A stretch of 64,000 nt of DNA from Cytophagales bacterium (GTDB taxonomy: Bacteria; Pseudomonadota; Gammaproteobacteria; Burkholderiales; Burkholderiaceae_C). The DNA is taken from contig JASGCK010000005.1 in the NCBI GenBank assembly GCA_030054145.1, forward strand, positions 149,090-213,089, in the 5' to 3' direction. The notes under the pieces are model-generated. The model had not been told where the DNA came from. It saw nothing but the letters and a program-made list of their open reading frames with translations, and ran no database searches. Of this stretch, positions 62,059 to 64,000 are shown piece by piece (position 1 is the first letter of the stretch; each line of letters starts with the position of its first letter). The position numbers and the translations under genes were made by a program.

Positions 62059-62988
62059 TCACAGCTTGCCAATCTGAGCTACGGACAACCCTGTGAGTTC
62101 TCTAATCACACTTGCATCTAAACCCTTGAGCTTCATGGCTTTAGCAATTTCAAGTTCGCGCTCCGCTTTGCCCTCTGCCTTGCCCTCTGCCTTGCCCTCC
62201 GCCTTGCCCTCCGCCTTACCCTCCGCTTTGCCTTCTGCCTTACCCTCTGCCCTGCCCTCTTCGCGCTCACCTTTAAACAAAATGCTTGTCGTGCGCCACT
62301 CATCTAGGCTGTGGTTGTAGGCGGCAAGCTCTTGGTCGTTAAAGGCGCTGACCTCCATCAGCTCCATTGCTTTGGCAATATCGGGCTCGTTTTGCAGTTG
62401 TGGGTCGGGAATTTGCTCGTTGGTTTGACCAATTTCGTTCATGAATCTGAGCCACAGCGTTGCCATTCGTTTATCGCTTTGCGTCTCGGGCTTGAACTTG
62501 GGGAGTTCGACAAACACAAACTCTAAACCTTCGATGGTTTTGGCAGGGTCGCCTACTTTGATGATCTTGTAATGGTGATAGAAGTCTGGGCTATTGGACT
62601 CGAAGAGGCTGTTGACAAGGGCTAGGGCATAAACGGGTTGCAAGAGTGCATAGTCCTCGCCCCGTCTTAATTGCTTGACGTAAGCTTGGCTGGCTCCAAA
62701 CAGCACACGCTGCCCGAAGTAGGCATTCCACAGCATCTGCATCTCGACAATAAAAATCCGCCCCTTGGTATCCGTGCATTTCACATCGACGATGGAGTAT
62801 TTCTGAAGGAGTGGAATTTCGGGCGCTTGCTCATGCGGCAGATACTCCAAGGATTCAATTGGCGCGTCATCTGGCAGGGGTAGCAGGGCGTTGAGGAAGC
62901 TTTTTAATAAGTCAATGTGCTCACCAAAAATGCGCTTAAAAGCGAGATCAATTTTGGGACTCAAGTAGCGTGTCGGTTGGGCTGTCAT
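62059..62988 (-). CDS. Rpn-family recombination-promoting nuclease / putative transposase
   Basis: 309-residue PD-(D/E)XK protein of the RpnA/YhgA-like family. MTAQPTRYLSPKIDLAFKRIFGEHIDLLKSFLNALL is the family N-terminus. The nuclease core is SIVDVKCTDTKGRIFIVEMQM, with Asp and E-x-Q. A coiled region leads to seven A-E-G-K units and a C-terminal helix ending LSVAQIGKL. Rpn proteins nick or cut DNA and stimulate recA-independent recombination. The 3' end and about 50 bases of flank are repeated at 63745-63940. Confidence 0.9.
   Translation of the reverse strand: MTAQPTRYLSPKIDLAFKRIFGEHIDLLKSFLNALLPLPDDAPIESLEYLPHEQAPEIPLLQKYSIVDVKCTDTKGRIFIVEMQMLWNAYFGQRVLFGASQAYVKQLRRGEDYALLQPVYALALVNSLFESNSPDFYHHYKIIKVGDPAKTIEGLEFVFVELPKFKPETQSDKRMATLWLRFMNEIGQTNEQIPDPQLQNEPDIAKAMELMEVSAFNDQELAAYNHSLDEWRTTSILFKGEREEGRAEGKAEGKAEGKAEGKAEGKAEGKAEGKAERELEIAKAMKLKGLDASVIRELTGLSVAQIGKL
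62167..62250. repeat. Seven 12-bp units (AEGK) in the Rpn gene
   Basis: Seven consecutive 12-base units encode Ala-Glu-Gly-Lys, with silent variation among units. The second Rpn fragment carries only about three. Because units are multiples of three bases, changes in number keep the frame and only lengthen or shorten a charged helix. Confidence 0.9.
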
Positions 62989-63043
62989 GGCATGAGCTTT
63001 CTATCAAAAATGAGGCTGGCCTCATTCTATGCGGCGACTTTCT

Positions 63044-63712
63044 TTAGTTGAAATAGTTTTTTAAAAATGTTATCCACGATGACATAATGGAGTTGTCAGT
63101 TATTTTCGAATACTCAATACTATCATTGGAACTCAAAATATATTTATAAATAGATTCCGCAAATGCTTTATTTATAACTATCTGCATTTTACGATTTTCT
63201 GAATTGCTATAATAATAACCATAAAATGTATTTCTCACATCTTTCGTCCGTGGTATTTGCAAAAAAAATACAATGCTTGTATTACTATCTAAAATAAACT
63301 CCAACCTTAACCGAGGATCATAATTCTCAATATTTTCTGAGTATTTTAAACCTGAAATTTTGAAAATAGATGTTAGCTGCTTAATTTTATTAGGTTCTAT
63401 TATTAGATAACTAGCATCTGATTTTTTAATATCTTCTTCTGTCAACATTACAATCGTACGTATGTCTGGCGGGACAACATTGATAATTATTTTCTTTGTT
63501 TTTTCTAATTGATTAATGACTTCAGACTCAGTCATTTTTTGATTTTTTATATTTTTATTCTCCTGATTTTTATTTGATGTGAATTGCACGCCATTAAATA
63601 TTGCCTCTTGATTTACTTTTTTATTTATCAATTCGGATGCGGTTTCTGCAGCCGCCTCTTGAGCGCATAAAGAGAGGAATGAAGCCAGTAGGGTTGCCAA
63701 AAACTTTTTCAT
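63044..63712 (-). CDS. AT-rich secreted hypothetical protein
   Basis: 222 residues from ATG 63712 (MKKFLATLLASFLSLCAQEAAAE). A clear signal peptide ends near AAA. The mature part is Lys/Asn/Ile-rich with SELINKKVNQEAIFNGVQFTSNKN, a VVPPDIRTIVMLTEEDIKKSDASYLIIEP segment and a C-terminal helix. Family not recognised. Base composition is strongly AT-rich compared with the whole window. It lies between the complete Rpn gene and a truncated Rpn copy, so it looks like recently acquired cargo. Confidence 0.78.
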   Translation of the reverse strand: MKKFLATLLASFLSLCAQEAAAETASELINKKVNQEAIFNGVQFTSNKNQENKNIKNQKMTESEVINQLEKTKKIIINVVPPDIRTIVMLTEEDIKKSDASYLIIEPNKIKQLTSIFKISGLKYSENIENYDPRLRLEFILDSNTSIVFFLQIPRTKDVRNTFYGYYYSNSENRKMQIVINKAFAESIYKYILSSNDSIEYSKITDNSIMSSWITFLKNYFN

Positions 63713-63794
63713 GCCACCGCCCTCCAAGCCACACCATTAGCCGCTTGCAGGCAAGCATGGCTGGCAAGGCAATACCCATATGGGCTACAGCTAC

Positions 63795-63940
63795 TCATAG
63801 CTTGCCAATCTGGGCTACGGACAACCCTGTGAGTTCAGCAATCACACTTGCATCTAAGCCCTTGAGTTTCATAGCTTTAGCAATTTCAAGTTCGCGCTCC
63901 GCCTTGCCTTCTGCCTTGCCTTCTGCCTTGCCTTCTGCCT
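63795..63940 (-). pseudogene. Truncated second Rpn copy
   Basis: Minus strand: Q-K-(AEGK)3-AERELEIAKAMKLKGLDASV, then I-A-E-L-T-G-L-S-V-A-Q-I-G-K-L and stop, nearly identical to the tail of the complete Rpn protein. Upstream of the A-E-G-K units the match ends abruptly at a sequence containing GGTTCAGGTTCA and TGTCCACACTTTGGGGACAGG, which looks like the edge of another repeat or element near the window end. Confidence 0.85.
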
Positions 63941-64000
63941 TGAACCTGAACCTGTCCCCAAAGTGTGGACACCAAAGAATAGGTGAAACACAGAGTTATC
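63941..64000. other. Window-end sequence next to truncated Rpn
   Basis: About 60 bases with GAACCTGAACCTGTCCCC and GTGTGGACACC palindromic stretches. It may be the border of an insertion that removed the 5' part of the second Rpn gene. It is too short to classify. Confidence 0.3.

Noticed and set aside
62154..62260. CRISPR-like array in the repeated segment
   Set aside because: Units are 12-base contiguous coding repeats with no spacers.

Overview
The window looks like chromosomal DNA of a betaproteobacterium of the order Burkholderiales. This rests on the moderately GC-rich housekeeping genes and on gene orders known from that group: lptD-surA-rsmA, parE-(lytic transglycosylase)-parC, rpmH-rnpA-yidD-yidC-mnmE, a stand-alone homocysteine-methyltransferase half of MetH, gspC next to gspG, and a DUF2917 gene divergent from a LysR regulator. 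I cannot name the genus. No tRNA, rRNA, CRISPR array or complete classical insertion sequence is visible, and no stretch longer than about 300 bases lacks a gene or gene remnant.

Layout. 1-6.3 kb: type II secretion (gspG, gspC), ilvA, a HigBA toxin-antitoxin pair, OsmC, rhodanese, half-size MetH, and a secreted guanyl-type RNase with a barstar-like inhibitor. 6.4-12.7 kb: outer-membrane assembly (lptD, surA), rsmA, an amgK-like sugar kinase and rsmE. 12.7-19.6 kb: a TPR-glycosyltransferase, a DMT transporter, UgpA/UgpE permeases, a LysR regulator and fbp. 19.6-21.8 kb: an accessory patch holding a DUF5397 gene, a truncated vapD, a second diverged fbp 3' end and an unrecognised two-gene module (soluble protein plus four-helix membrane protein). 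21.9-26 kb: plsY, fabF, acpP and an O-GlcNAc-transferase-like gene. 25.9-33.4 kb: parE and parC, with a type II restriction-modification pair inserted between parE and the lytic transglycosylase gene. 33.5-37 kb: uppP, a pseudouridine synthase, photolyase and crcB. 37.1-38 kb: a decayed type I restriction locus (nucleotidyltransferase pair plus hsdM tail) abutting the 3' end of mnmE. 38-42 kb: mnmE, yidC, yidD, rnpA and rpmH, but no dnaA. 42-46.7 kb: a GMC oxidoreductase, a TSUP permease, and an AAA ATPase/PIN-nuclease pair whose ATPase is frameshifted at a homopolymer next to ssb. 46.8-52.3 kb: an MFS transporter, mpl and an isoquinoline-oxidoreductase-type iorAB pair. 52.3-55.4 kb: a small soxXYZA cluster behind aroG, which has an aromatic-rich leader peptide and terminator (attenuator). 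55.4-61.9 kb: cell-surface glycosyltransferases, GtrA, a sialidase-like protein and tldD. 61.9-64 kb: a mobile patch with a vapC tail, an Rpn-type nuclease/transposase, an AT-rich secreted protein and a truncated second Rpn copy.

The most notable signals are these. (1) A second fbp 3' end differs from the resident one only at synonymous positions and interrupts a vapD gene. (2) There are several compact defence-like modules, two of them at recognisable insertion points. (3) A 19-21 bp palindromic repeat recurs inside unrelated coding sequences. (4) aroG has a textbook-looking attenuator. (5) The sox cluster contains a SoxY without the usual GGCGG carrier tail.
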